Source: Riptortus pedestris (taxonomy: Eukaryota; Arthropoda; Insecta; Hemiptera; Alydidae). From it: DNA of 64,000 bases. Positions 49,161 through 60,655 of the stretch are shown piece after piece. How positions within the stretch are numbered: position 1 is the first letter of the stretch; every line of letters begins with the position of its first letter. A program made the position numbers and the translations under genes. The notes under the pieces are model-generated. The model saw nothing but the letters and a program-made list of their open reading frames with translations. It searched no databases and was not told the DNA's origin. The DNA is taken from assembly GCA_019009955.1 (NCBI GenBank), contig CM032232.1:49192501-49256500 (forward strand), in the 5' to 3' direction.

Positions 49161-50113
49161 ACTATTAATTATTTATTTTTATATTTATTACATGTTTCAC
49201 TTATTCAAATTGTAGCCATTTTAACATCATCTTAAAAGTTGATTCCCTACTTCCCCTATTTACAAAATTAATTTTGAATTATTTATTACAATGTATATTA
49301 TGGTACATTATGATTTCCTAATGGGATATTTAATTTATGTCAATATCTTCTGTATTTATAAAAGTGAATATCAATCATTTATTTTTTGTCAGATGGATAG
49401 TTTAAACCATTTTTCTTCTTTATTTTTTTTATTTTTTTAAATGAATAAGGTTTTGATTATAGAAGTGAGTGAAAACTATACAGTTATCAAACTGGATTTC
49501 AGAGACGTTCATACAAAACTAAATTTTAAACAACTGAAACAGTAAAATCAGTGTGCCATAGTGGTTTGAGGCTACAATATGAAAACTACATAAACTAAAA
49601 TTGACTAGATTCTGGTTAAAATACATTATACTACATGAACATTGGGCAGGGAGTGTGTAAAATGCATGGCAAAGGTAAAGGGGAAGCTGATTTTGCCTAC
49701 CGCATTAGATTGGCAGATTGCCGACTTGGCACCTAGGATTGTGGGTAATCTGCGGGTGCTTTACATGTTGGAACATTTTTGAAATGAAATTTACACTGAA
49801 GTATGTATGTGCATGAATACATAAATGTCGTGTATGTGTATGTGTGTGTGTGTGTTTTTCCTCACTGAAATATCCCTTTAGAGAGGGAATTTATTTTCGA
49901 TATGGTAGAATACTTAGTACATCCCGTGTATTTGGTTTGAAATTTTGCTAATATCATACAAAATTATGCTTTATTTTTTCTAAATTAAAAAATAAAAGTA
50001 AGATAAAAACATGCAACTACTAATACTACCAATTTTAAAGAGAGAGCGTGTACACGATTTAAGATAAATAAAAAACAATACTTCTCCTAGGTGGTAGAGG
50101 AACGAATCAATCT
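49161..50113. other. AT-rich interval without recognised gene
   Basis: A short (GT)n tract lies at about 49840-49856. Nothing else was recognised. Confidence 0.5.
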
Positions 50114-50257
50114 GGATATACACAACAAGCCTGTTTTCCTCTACAATGCATTTATTTAGACGGGGAGTAGTGATTAAAGATGGACCTGTGCCTCTATCTA
50201 GTGCACTTTGTCTAAATAAACGCATTGTAGGGAAAAACAGGCCTGCTGTGTACATCC
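50114..50257. repeat. Foldback element / long hairpin
   Basis: Two 48-bp inverted arms (50114-50161 and 50210-50257) with about five mismatches enclose a 48-nt loop. The arms include CTACAATGCATTTATTTAGAC and its near-complement. The size suggests a foldback MITE, but no target duplication was recognised and there is no second copy in the window. Confidence 0.75.
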
Positions 50258-50301
50258 ATATAAATGAAAAAAAAAATTATTAAAAAGGAAAAATCAAAAC
50301 G

Positions 50302-50305
<4 letters not shown>

Positions 50306-50348
<43 letters not shown>
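50306..50348. repeat. (TA)n microsatellite
   Basis: Uninterrupted TA tract with no HINE sequence beside it. Confidence 0.95.
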
Positions 50349-50351
<3 letters not shown>

Positions 50352-52690
50352 GTTAAATTAAATTACATTTTATAAATGTTTAATTTTCTTTTTATCGGGT
50401 TTTTTTAATGATTAATTAAATTATTTTGATGGGGGAGGGACTAATAACTCCATTTAAAAAATAAATAACCTTAAGGTTAATACAATAAATTTATCTTTAT
50501 ACCAAGTGTAAATATGAAATTCCAGGAAAATAGCCCAAGCTGTTAATATAGTGGTCGTTAAGTCAAACGAACTCCTCAGTGTCACACCAAATTAAAAGTT
50601 TCTTACCACACTATAATTTTTATTAGCTTTGAATATGAAAGATTTGTACCTACAAACTACGATTTGAGAACAGTATTGATTTCCTCTTACCATTCACAAA
50701 AAAAAAAACAAAAAAAACATTACCGCAGTACCGAAAAGTATGATTGTTAAAGATTACGAACAGTATCCTTTTGATTAAATCGCTTTACACCCAAATACTA
50801 TTTATTTGCACCGAATAATACAAGAAATTAATGACCAGATATTTACTTCTTATGATAATAAAAAAAAACTGCAGAATCGCAAAGAATGCTAGTTAAAGAT
50901 TACGAACATCATGCTCTTGAATAAATCACATTGCTTTGAGTGGTTTAAAAAATTCAAAAGTGGCACTACGAATTATTTACTTACTAGCAACAACAGTTTT
51001 TTGACGTAATGTTCATAAATGTTCAGAGAGATTGGGAAAATGCATGCTAGAAATAGATAATATTTTCATAGAAAAACATTTATTTTCTAAACACAAATAT
51101 AAACACGTAGATCTGATAAAATAAATGTAAAATTCAAAAACGATTTAAGCAAATTTAGCTGGCATGAATATGGCTACAAAGTGAAGTGCTCCATGCCATC
51201 TATAAATAGAGAATCAATCTGAAATGCTGCAGGGAATTGTCAGCAAGAGAATAGATACTCAGTTTTAGAGAATAGCCATAACGGAACGTAATAGACCTGA
51301 AAACCTCTTACATACCTATTTTATTTGATCAGACAAAGAAATTGAGACTATTTTTTAGAAAACTAGTGCCATATCAAGTAACTTAATAGAAACATACCCG
51401 CAAATGGGCTACGTCCCTTTAAATTTGAGTTATTTTGGCTTCAGCTCTGAGTTAATACGAAAAAAAAAGAAAATATGCTCACTACGATTTTTTGACGAGA
51501 CTCATATTTGTCAACAACTTCAAGTTATTTAATGAAAGCGTACTCCTAGCAGTATTTTGTGTATATTAAATTAGACTTAATTTCTTAGAGTAGATGATAC
51601 ACGAACATCTTTAATCCCCGCTATGAATAAGAAACGTAACAAAAGATAAAGAAAGTTTTCCTAATATTCTGTTTCCTTTTCATTTTTCTACTCACTAGAA
51701 AGGGGGCCTTAAATGTAAATGGCAAGATTACCCTAGTTCCGAGCTCAAGGAAGTATCTATTTTGCATTTTAAATTTGTTTCATCTAGGTTAGAACGATTC
51801 ATTCGCCACATTGAGCACGAAAAACATTCTACATTCATATAATATTCAACGTGATGGCTTTAAGTTTTATCTAGTTTAGGAAAGAAATAATTAAAAGCAG
51901 CTAAAACCAGTCACTGAATAAAGAACAGATTTATGAAATATACAATGTGCGGCACTATTAAAATACTGAAGCTCTCAAAAATAATACGTGTAAGAAAAAG
52001 AGATTCGTTTCAGCTCTTGAGTGAATATTATTATTAAGATAATTATTATTTGGATTGGCGCTCCGATTCTTGAACACCTTTTTACTAGAGTAAAAAGGTG
52101 AATCACAAAGTGTTAGGGAACTTCCTGAGTATTCTTGCAGTATTTCTATTTGTACATTTTTCTAAGATTGTCAAATTATTTCCTCAGGAATGTTTTTTTC
52201 TTTTTTTTACAAACAAGTATTATTATTAGGCACAAGCCCATTTTGTACAGCTAAAACGCAATAAACTTTAATTACTATCCATTCCAATTAATTTATGAGA
52301 GTTATTACGATTATGTGGAATAATAATATGTAATTTCCGTCAACCAAGATTCATTAAAATTTCGTGTTGGTGTAGCGTGTCTACAATATTGTGTCTTTAT
52401 AAATACCATGAACAGTAACTTAAGCTATGTTGCAAAGTCTACATCGGTCGGAAATATATAATCTTCTCACACATCTCTTCTGTAGGAACAACTTTTAATA
52501 ACTTGGTCCTGGATAGACATTACAGACCCATCTCTCTGGGTTCCCAACTCTAACAAGAGACTAACTCTTTATTCTGTTAGGACGTCAGTATTGAGTTCCC
52601 CGCCGTTATTCGTCTTCAATTTGAAGGCAGTATATCCTCCATCCTTCAACTTCATGATTTGCTTGAAGACTCGATTTTCAAAATTATTTT

Positions 52691-52692
<2 letters not shown>
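50349..52692. other. AT-rich interval without recognised gene
   Basis: Nothing recognised. An 11-bp inverted pair (CACCTTTTTAC/GTAAAAAGGTG) lies at 52075-52101. Confidence 0.5.

Positions 52693-52758
<66 letters not shown>
52693..52758. repeat. (TA)n microsatellite
   Basis: About 66 bp of TA, not within a recognised element. Confidence 0.95.
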
Positions 52759-52760
<2 letters not shown>

Positions 52761-52965
52761 GTGAACATTCAGATTGAAGATTTCGGATATTATATAAGTG
52801 CTTCCGTCATTTACGTCCTAGTGGGTTAGTGTCTATCCAATTCATCTATACGTACAGGCGATTAATATTAGAACGTTTGGTATTGTCATTTGTTTTGATA
52901 TGAAGAGTGGGGGTTAAAACCAATCGATATACTACGTTTTCTACTCAAATATATTAGTTTAAAGT

Positions 52966-53566
52966 TAAGTAGATTTCCCTTGAGGGAAATCAGCTATTGG
53001 TCGTTCTCAAAACGCGATTTTCGAAAAATTGCCTCAAATGTCCATGGATCCAACCTATGACCTGGCGAAAAATGAGGTTCGTTCAAAACTCGCTGACGAA
53101 CACAACCTTTAATGCTTATTTGATCGTTGCCAAACTCGATATATAAGTGCTTCATACAAAACTAAAGGTTAAGTTTGTCAATGGCCGAAATCGAACCAGA
53201 TGAAGGGTGGGTGGGTTTAGAGGGGGAGAATTTCCTAAACTCGAAATGTCTCAGTTATTATACGTCGGATCGAAACATTGTATAAAGCCAATTTCATTGC
53301 AAATAAAATGTACTAAAATATTGTTATATACATTTATTCTCTAGCTTTAGTATTAACGGAGATATTAGCATTTATTAGTTTTCGGCCTTCAATAAACCCC
53401 CACTCCTAGTCGTGTCATATTAAAAATAAGCTGTTATATTATGAAGCACTTTATTGGAAGCCCAAATACCTAATAACGTTCTCGTGGAACTTTTGTGTAT
53501 TGAGATAAATGCAAATGCTTGACGCATGTGGGAAATCTGCTTAGTTTAACGCTGCGTAACGGACTT
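52966..53566 (+). mobile_element. HINE-like element, full-length without microsatellite (copy H12)
   Basis: The 5' palindrome (52970-52987), 5' block, post-slot block with G-rich run, variable region, GGGAAATCTGCT at 53530-53541 and terminal stem-loop remnant are all present in about 600 bp. The usual microsatellite is absent: the 5' block passes into the post-slot block through a short non-repetitive bridge near 53085-53115. It belongs to the 3' subfamily shared with H10 and H17. Confidence 0.85.
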
Positions 53567-53784
53567 TCAGAATTTTGTAACAATTTTTACAGACTCGAAC
53601 ACAGCTAATTTTTGCTTTCACTAATATTTGAACTTCAAATTTTTTGTGGCATTTGGTGTTTCCGGTAAAATTTCATTAATATTAATAACAAATGGTAGTC
53701 CTTACTTTGTAAACAACTTTTAGAACCTCAATACATTTGACAGTTAGCAATCATACAATCGAAAATTGTATTTATTTTTATGAA

Positions 53785-53890
53785 CTGGATATTTAGACGA
53801 TTCAAGTAAAACTAAAGATTTTGTTAATGAATGTCTGAAATCAGACTGGAGGCAATGGGGTTATGAAACAATTTAATATGTCAGCAATTA
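53785..53890 (+). mobile_element. HINE-like element, central fragment (copy H13)
   Basis: Matches the post-slot block (..GTAAAACTAAAG.., ..CTGAAATCAGACTGG..) with substitutions. Confidence 0.5.
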
Positions 53891-55549
53891 AACTGTTGTT
53901 ATTAGATCTGTGGCGTATAGCCCCAGAAAGAGACAGAGATAATTGCTTATTTACCCTTTCTGAATATTAAGGTTGCATGTAATGCAAGCTACATTTGTAC
54001 ACAAAGAGCCTGAGAAATACTCCCTATTTAATTACTAAACCCGTACTTATTTCATAGGGAAATACTGATATAAAACGCGTAACGGTACCGAGAAAATCGA
54101 TCAATTCTTTATGTAAGCAAAGTACGAAAATAAGATTGGAAAAATTATCTGTACAAAGTAAACCTTTACATACATACTCACAAAACTGCAATACTACGGA
54201 TTTGATACATACCTGAAAAAAATGAATAATAATTAATTTTTATATTATTAAAATAAGAGCAATTAAATCTATAGTATAAGAATATTAAAGGATCAATACA
54301 GTAATACAGGAGATACAAAAGATTAGAATAGAGGAAAGGAATGGCGAGAGTTGTCAAATAGGATGAAAAATGAAATATTAGTAGAGGCCAGAACCAAGAA
54401 GCCCTAAATTTGTCGACGTGTTTTTATCGTTAACATCTTCAGGTGTTACAACAGGCAAGCGACATAATAACTTGGAGGTTTCTAAATTGGTCCTTAATCG
54501 GCTCTGAATTACCTAAGCATCAAAGCCAGCAGAAAGAAAAATGTGTTTACCGTAACTTAGATTAACTAGTCATTAATTTAATTATGTGACTAACGAGAAA
54601 AGCCCAATGGTTTCACGGATTAGGTCAGGTCATAAGGATAGAAATGGCAACATGTCCTAATACTTGTTCAGAAGGGAGTTATAGTGTTTAAATTACACAA
54701 AGAGGTGGGCCAAGGATAAAATCACAAAATGATAATACAGAGAGCAGGTCATGGGTGGAAGACAGTTAAAGGGTTAAAGCGAAATGATAACAGAAATATA
54801 AATGATTCCTGGTTTAATAATGTATTCTAATGAAGTTATTATTAGTGTATTAATTAACTCTGTAGTAAGCATAGAAGAGAGCCAGTCATTCCTTCTTAAT
54901 GTAAACAGTTTCAAACCTATTGACTTACAGTCCCCTCCTATTAATCCTACTTGTAAATTTACATTACTGCAATAGAAAACAGCCTTAACAGCTAGCCCTA
55001 TAGCGGATACTTTAACATTTAGAAAGAAATCCCATAAGAAACAGTAAAACTAAAATACTAGACATATGTAAATAAAATTCAGTGTTTAAACTTGTTGTAA
55101 GGACTGTAAAATATATACAGTTTGCTGAGTATTAAGAGCCACCCTACAGTGGGAGGGGGAGGGTATTATATTCCAAGAAACCAAATAAATAATATATTTC
55201 TTATTTCGGCTGAGCGCGCTACTAATACTCAAACACCGTCTTCAGAGCCTGGAATGTTCTCAGCTTCACTGCCAAGTAAATAATAATTGAATATACTCTT
55301 ATTCAAAAGTACTTCACTCCAAGCAACATTCTCGTATGAGGGAAGTAGGTTATAAAAAAAAATAAAATTGTAAATATACTTGTTTCTAAAAAAGCGAGAA
55401 CTAACTTGTTCAAAATAAATGTATGATAAATAAAGGTTTAGCAGTCCCAACAGTAACAGTGAAATTAGTAATTTTGAGTCTACGAGGTCATAAATAGCCC
55501 TTCCCCCTTATCCGACTTTGCTTGTTGACTTATCAACCCGCTGTCTTAA
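53891..55549. other. AT-rich interval without recognised gene
   Basis: Nothing recognised. The 73-codon minus frame at 55229-55450 lacks a domain. Confidence 0.5.
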
Positions 55550-55567
55550 GGATGCGATTTTCAAAAA

Positions 55568-55891
55568 GTTCCGTCACGTAGGGCCTGCATAACCAGATCA
55601 CCCCCATGCTGGTATTGCCCACCAATTTTACCCATTAACCGACGTGACCATTAGTTTTACATGAAACGCTAATGTATCGAGTTTGGTAACGATGAAACGA
55701 TAATTACGACCGCTAGAGATTTAGCAGAAAGGTAAGTGCGTGCGTGCGTGCGAGTGCGTGTGCGTGTGTGTGTGTGTGTGTATTAAGAGAACCTCTTTTC
55801 GTCATCTCCAAGACCGATGGACATTTGAACAATTAAAGCATGGTACAACCTCAATAGATAACTTCCCTTAAGGGAAATCTGGTAAGCCCCT
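55568..55891 (-). mobile_element. HINE-like element with (GTGC/GT)n core (copy H15)
   Basis: A minus-strand copy with its 3' stem-loop at 55568-55590, post-slot block at 55630-55733, a GTGC/GT microsatellite at 55737-55781 in the slot, and the 5' block and palindrome ending at 55891. It abuts another family fragment on each side, so HINEs seem to have inserted into each other here. Confidence 0.75.
55737..55781. repeat. (GTGC)n(GT)n microsatellite
   Basis: Occupies the central slot of HINE copy H15. Confidence 0.9.
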
Positions 55892-56022
55892 AAAAGATCA
55901 AGTTCGTTAGTGCCTGAAATCGGACCAGTTGGAGTGGGGGGTAGAGGGGGGATTTACGAAAATTCAAAATATTTCCGTTACTATATCGAAATATTGTATA
56001 GAACCAATCTTATTGCAAACTA

Positions 56023-56430
56023 ATGTACTATAAATTCTATAATTTCGACGCCTCAAACGCGACTAACCGCCGACTTCCGTCCCGACAAATGACGATCGAA
56101 CTCGAAAATATACTTTTTCTTACGACCCTCGAAACTCCCGTTCTATCGCCTCATTTTTTCTTTTCAAAGCGTCATTTTTCAGCTCGAGCGTACGGTCTAG
56201 GTAGCCACCGAGGCGATTTCCCGTACCGCACTCCGCCGCCCTGTAAGGACCCTCCAAAATCACCTCTCCTAAAACTCCTCTCTTTCCGCAGCTCTCCCTC
56301 CTCTCCCGTAGGACCTAAGCCCACACCGGTTTCGGCCCCTTCTCCGGGTATCGCTCTACTACGGACGCCCAAAGACCACCACTGTCTCCGGTCGAAGGGC
56401 GAGGTTAATCGAAATGTAATGAAATATTAA
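56023..56430 (+). CDS. 135-codon Ser/Pro-rich frame in Helitron GC block
   Basis: The frame begins just before the Helitron border and covers its GC-rich 5' block. The product would be basic and rich in serine and proline (..SFRSSPSSPVGPKPTPVSAP..), with no recognised domain, signal peptide or membrane segment. The frame at 48821-49114 in copy C aligns without gaps over 50 residues, but copy A has a one-base deletion. A minus-strand frame (56172-56372) overlaps. It may be a captured host gene fragment or merely a stop-poor GC-rich block. Confidence 0.25.
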   Translation: MYYKFYNFDASNATNRRLPSRQMTIELENILFLTTLETPVLSPHFFFSKRHFSARAYGLGSHRGDFPYRTPPPCKDPPKSPLLKLLSFRSSPSSPVGPKPTPVSAPSPGIALLRTPKDHHCLRSKGEVNRNVMKY

Positions 56431-57293
56431 TATGTTTACCTAATGTATGCCTTTAGAGTTTAAGTATGTCATCTAAATAAAGATGCTTGCAGTAGCGAGA
56501 GGTTTACACATTCAGACACTGTTTTTTATTACCCAAATTTTCTTTAATCTCATTGAATGACGAAACTGATTTCTTTTCTTATTTTATTCTTATGTATTTG
56601 CATTATTATATTTTAAGGTTTTGATTTATTTAATTTATTGGTTTAGAACTGTTTGTTTTGTAATGATGTCTAATAAGCATTCTACCATATCATTATGGAA
56701 CTAATAGGTACGTCTTCTTTTCCTTCTCTCTTTTTTCAATAATTTTATTTGCAAAAACTTGCAATTTGTTTTTACATATTGCTATTTTTTCCATTTAAAT
56801 TTTATTTTCCTACTGTTCCTAGTTACAATATATTCAAAGTAAATGAAACGGTTTATTATAATGGATATTTTTCAATGTACTGTACATGCTAACGATTGCA
56901 TAATTTGTTAATTTAATTATGCAATTTATATCAATTTCTCTCTTACTTATATTATAAAGGTTTTCGTGAATATAGGTCATTCATTTTTAGTCTGGTAAAT
57001 AGTGCGAATTTGTTCATCTTCCTCTTTTCTTGAATGATTCAATATACGAAATAAATTCTTTCCCAACCGAATGGGAATCTTTTTTTTTTTTTCGTATAAA
57101 CTTTACAGGGTAACGATAAGATCTACGAACCTGGACTTTTCATGTATAATTAAATATTAGAAATCTCAAAGGGTGAAGAGCAAATGGATTTACGGCGATC
57201 CCGTAGGGATCGCTTTACCATTTGTAGCGATGGCGAAGGCATCGCTTTGTTAAGGGGGTCAAGGGGGCGTAGCCCCCTTGCTGGCGTGGCTAG
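56035..57293 (+). mobile_element. Non-autonomous Helitron, complete (copy B)
   Basis: It is inserted in HINE copy H16 between ..CTATAAA and TATT.. without target duplication, as expected for Helitrons at an A|T site. The 5' end begins TTC/TC and the 3' end is CTAG at 57290-57293. Three hairpins precede the end (57195-57213, 57227-57245, 57260-57280). A GC-rich 5' block of about 400 bp is followed by an AT-rich body shared with copy A. No Rep/helicase is present. The 5' boundary is uncertain by one base. Confidence 0.85.
57195..57280 (+). repeat. Three successive Helitron 3' hairpins (copy B)
   Basis: The stems are GCGATCCC/GGGATCGC, GCGATG/CATCGC and CAAGGGGGC/GCCCCCTTG. The last is the usual terminal hairpin, 13 bp from the end; the two extra ones are unusual. 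Confidence 0.8.
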
Positions 57294-57349
57294 TATTAGA
57301 TAATTTAATCTTTATCTTGAATACTAACCGAGATATTTGCATTTTTCAG

Positions 57350-57495
57350 TTTTAGCAGCTATTGAGGTCGTACTCATGACGTAATTGTCGAAATTTTTCT
57401 TCAAATGTCCATCGATCCTACCCAGGAGATGACGAAAATGAGGTCCGTTCAAAACTGTGTATGTATGTATGTATCTATCTATATATGTATGTGTA

Positions 57496-57569
<74 letters not shown>

Positions 57570-58047
57570 ACCTCTCTAGCGGTCGTAATTTTTGTCTTAT
57601 CATTACCAAACATGATATATATTCGATTTATGTAAAAAGAAAGATCAAGTTCGTTAACTGCTGAAATCGGACCAGGGAGAGGGGGGGGGTTTAGAGGGGG
57701 AGCATTTTTAAAATTCTTAATATCTCCGTTAATATGCGTCGGAGCGAAAAATTGTATAAAACTAATCTTATTGCAAATGTAATGTTCTATAAATGTTGTT
57801 ATGTACATTTCTTCATTATATTGATTATTAACTCAGATATTTGCATTTTTTAGTTTTCGATCTTCAGTAAACCCCCACTCCTACTCATCTCATATTAACA
57901 ATATTCTATTATGTTATGAAGCACTTTATTTAAAGCGTAAATACCAAATATTGTTCTCATTGAACTTCTAAGTTTTGATATAAATACAAATACGTGGCGC
58001 ACGTGGGAAATCTGCTTAGTTAACGCAGCCCCTACGTGCCGGACTTT
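57350..58047 (+). mobile_element. HINE-like element nested in H16 (copy H17)
   Basis: It starts at TAGCAGCTATTGAGG. The usual 5' palindrome has been lost by a short deletion, leaving AGCAG joined to CTATTGAGG. Then come the 5' block, a long compound microsatellite, the post-slot block, variable region, GGGAAATCTGCT at 58006-58017 and a terminal stem-loop. The flanking H16 sequence resumes immediately after a T-run. The 109-codon minus and 67-76-codon plus frames across the repeat are artefacts. Confidence 0.85.
57455..57569. repeat. (GTAT)n(GT)n(TA)n compound microsatellite
   Basis: About 115 bp in the central slot of HINE copy H17. Confidence 0.95.
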
Positions 58048-58594
58048 TTAGCCTTCAGCAAACGCCCACTTCTATTCATGTTACATAAACAATAGTCTGG
58101 TTAATAATAAACCACTCTAATTGAAGCTTAAATACCAAATATAGTTTTTAAGAGAACTCGCATGGTTATTATACGAGACACATGCAAATATGTCCCCCCC
58201 ATCTTAAGTTTTTGGATTACTAAAATTTTGTCATTGAGATAAAAAAGATTCTGATTCATTATAAATTACAGTAATAGTTATAGTAAATAGTATTCAATAA
58301 AAGTAATATGTTATATTCAACTATTTTTCAGGTAAATTGTTCTTCTTTCCGGTGAAGAAGATTTCTATCTGCCTGTTCAATTCTAAGAGGTTTGCAGACC
58401 TGTTTACCGTTCTGTCGATTTGCATTAAGAGATTATTAAAACTGACTGAAAGATTTGTCATTACCGTTTGAATTTATTCACTTAATATTCACGGTTGTAT
58501 TAAACTTACGAGTTATGTAGATTTATTTATAGTAAAACTTCACGAGGAAAATCTGCTTAGTTTACGCAGCCCCTGGGTGACGGACATTTTTTTT

Positions 58595-58790
58595 GTCAAA
58601 GGTTCAATGTGTGAAGATATGCTAGTGGGGCAGCGACCCCGAAGGGAGCTGAAAGGGTGACTGAAAGGAATCGAAGCCCACTGGGACGGACACTTGTGGC
58701 TCGACCACGCCCTATCGATCGCCCCCACATCGAGCCCTGTCTCCCCCCCCCCCCCACACCGCACGTACTAAAATCCACAAGTGATACAGC
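58595..58790. other. GC-rich patch with poly-C, unclassified
   Basis: About 195 bp of high GC directly follow HINE copy H16 and include a C15 run at about 58743. Short frames run on both strands without a recognised domain. Like the 26440 patch, it may be a captured fragment or transposon block. Confidence 0.25.
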
Positions 58791-59570
58791 CTACAGCACG
58801 TGGATACTATACGCGCTATACGATAAACTATCTCTAATGTTTTTAAAGAAACATGACATGTTCCATGCGTAAATAAATAACTTTAAACAACTACATTAAT
58901 AAATAAACAATCTATTTAAATCATAGCTACCTGTCTTGTTCTGCTGTTTATTATTTACAATTTTCCCATATAATAACAACAAAAGATTCACGAGTAATTA
59001 TAGTATTTTAGAGGATCAGTAGTAATTTATAAAACAAAATAATAAAGTTTTTAACGAAAAAATTAAGGATTAGGTTTATTTGTTTAACAACTACTATGTT
59101 TATTATTAATGTAAAAAAAAGGAATGCAATGAAATATTAATAATAATTAATTAACACATAGCTCTCTCCTACTTCAAACCAATTAAATAAAAAACAAACA
59201 ATCAAGCCCCATTGGTTAAGATAATTTTTAACCATACGGGCATGAAGGTCGGAGCAAAAAAGGAATTGAGGATGAAAAAATAAAATAAACAATCCACAAA
59301 ATAATGCAAAACTACTAATCACGATTTGGAAATTGAAAACACTTGCGCAAATCGTACGCAGGGATTTACTTTTACTGCGGATTCCAGATGCCTTCGTAAA
59401 TTATACAACTATACTCTACCCTCTATTTCCCATCTAATGCCATGTAAACAAGACTTGAAGCGTACGAGGTTTCCCGATACACTAGCTTATTGTAAAGGAA
59501 TTGGGTTTTACTAATGGTTGAAATAGACTGAAAATACTTGTTTCATGAAAAGAGTTTGGGACTCGTGTTA
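58791..59570. other. AT-rich interval without recognised gene
   Basis: Nothing recognised. The 62-codon plus frame at 59326-59514 contains several cysteines but no known domain. Confidence 0.5.
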
Positions 59571-59770
59571 GCACGTTATGACATTGGTCTTAATCTCACA
59601 TAATGAACTTAGAGCAGCGACTTCGATTCCCGCCAGGGCAATAAGAACGTATTTACTGACGAAGATTAATTAAAATTCTTAATCCCACCGGGGCTAGAAG
59701 AGGATGGTAATCCGTAGATTACCCGTCCCAATTAGCCATAGTAGAACAATGTGGGCTTAAATAAACAACA
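59571..59770 (+). mobile_element. tRNA-derived SINE, near full-length (copy S6)
   Basis: Plus-strand order: head GTTAGCACGTTATGACATTGG (A-box region), B-box CTTCGATTCCCGCC near 59625, body with AAATTCTTAATCCCACC, then CCCGTCCCAATTAGCC and the tail GTGGGCTTAAATAAACAA. It is the clearest plus-strand copy. Confidence 0.75.
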
Positions 59771-60464
59771 TTTGATGAAAAGACCAATCAATTATATTGT
59801 CTGATATAATAAAATAAAATAAAAAATCAGCATCATTTCAGGGAATAAACCTATTTTACATGAACGATTAAATATAGAACAAAAGTACCCCATGTGTAAT
59901 GTAAAAAAAATATGGGTTGAGAGAAGACAATTAAATCTTGAAAATTCGAAATTATAATTAATTGCATTAAAAATCAGTATAAAATACTTAAACGTATACT
60001 TAGCTTTAAAAAATTCGTTTAGAAAACAATAAAATAAAATTTATTTAGAATGGAAAATACCACAGATTTTATCGTCGATTGAGATAATATATAATATATT
60101 CAAATTTTAACCTAATTTTTGAGTTTGAAACTTCTTTTTAATTATTTGATGCCCCAATTATTTTCATTTTAACAGGCAACGCTCATCATGTTCAGCGGTT
60201 TAACAGGTTCCCGTTGGTTGGAAGGAGGAAACGGCGGTCCCAGAATCTAAGGGGCTCCATCATATTAAAAATTAAAATGGATAAAAATGAAAAAATACTA
60301 TAAGGTAAGGAGACATAAAACCATGCGGGAGTTCATATCTGACCAAGTAAATCTAATATGAGCTAGAAATTCATCGTTTATCATAATTTAATCATCGTAA
60401 ACTAAATTTATTCATTAGTCTCCTCCACGTCTACAACTTCACAACATCATCACTTATTCTACAT

Positions 60465-60655
60465 TTGTTAACGCCCATTATGTGCTACTAAGGCTAATTG
60501 AAACGGGTTATCTGTGGGTTACCACCTAGCCAGGGTGGAACTAAGGATTTCATTTCATAAGTTTGTCACTAAATTAAATAATTTCGTCCAGGTGGGAAGT
60601 CATGACTTATACCAACTCAGACTAAGACCAACGCATTGACTCATATGGCTAACCT
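60465..60655 (-). mobile_element. tRNA-derived SINE, near full-length (copy S7)
   Basis: On the minus strand it runs from GTTAGCCATATGAGTC through ACGAAATTATTTAATTTAGTG to the GGGCGTTAACAAATG tail. The B-box region is eroded. Confidence 0.7.

Larger units (their letters stand above)
55892..58586 (+). mobile_element. HINE-like element split by a Helitron and a second HINE (copy H16)
   Basis: Three separated pieces join into one family copy: 55892-56034 (post-slot block up to ..CTATAAA), 57294-57349 (..TATCTTGAATACTAACCGAG to CAGTTT) and 58048-58586 (AGCCTTCAGCAAACGCCC.. to the terminal stem-loop). The gaps hold Helitron copy B and HINE copy H17. The 5' block is missing. It ends with GCAGCCCCTGGGTGACGGAC, a stem-loop with one mismatch. 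Confidence 0.75.

Noticed and set aside
57405..57808. Tyr/Ile-rich and Ile/His-rich frames across a microsatellite
   Set aside because: Low-complexity translation of GT/TA repeats within HINE copy H17.
59571..59770. tRNA gene
   Set aside because: Only A- and B-box-like parts are present and the same unit recurs with a shared non-tRNA body and tail, so it is a SINE.
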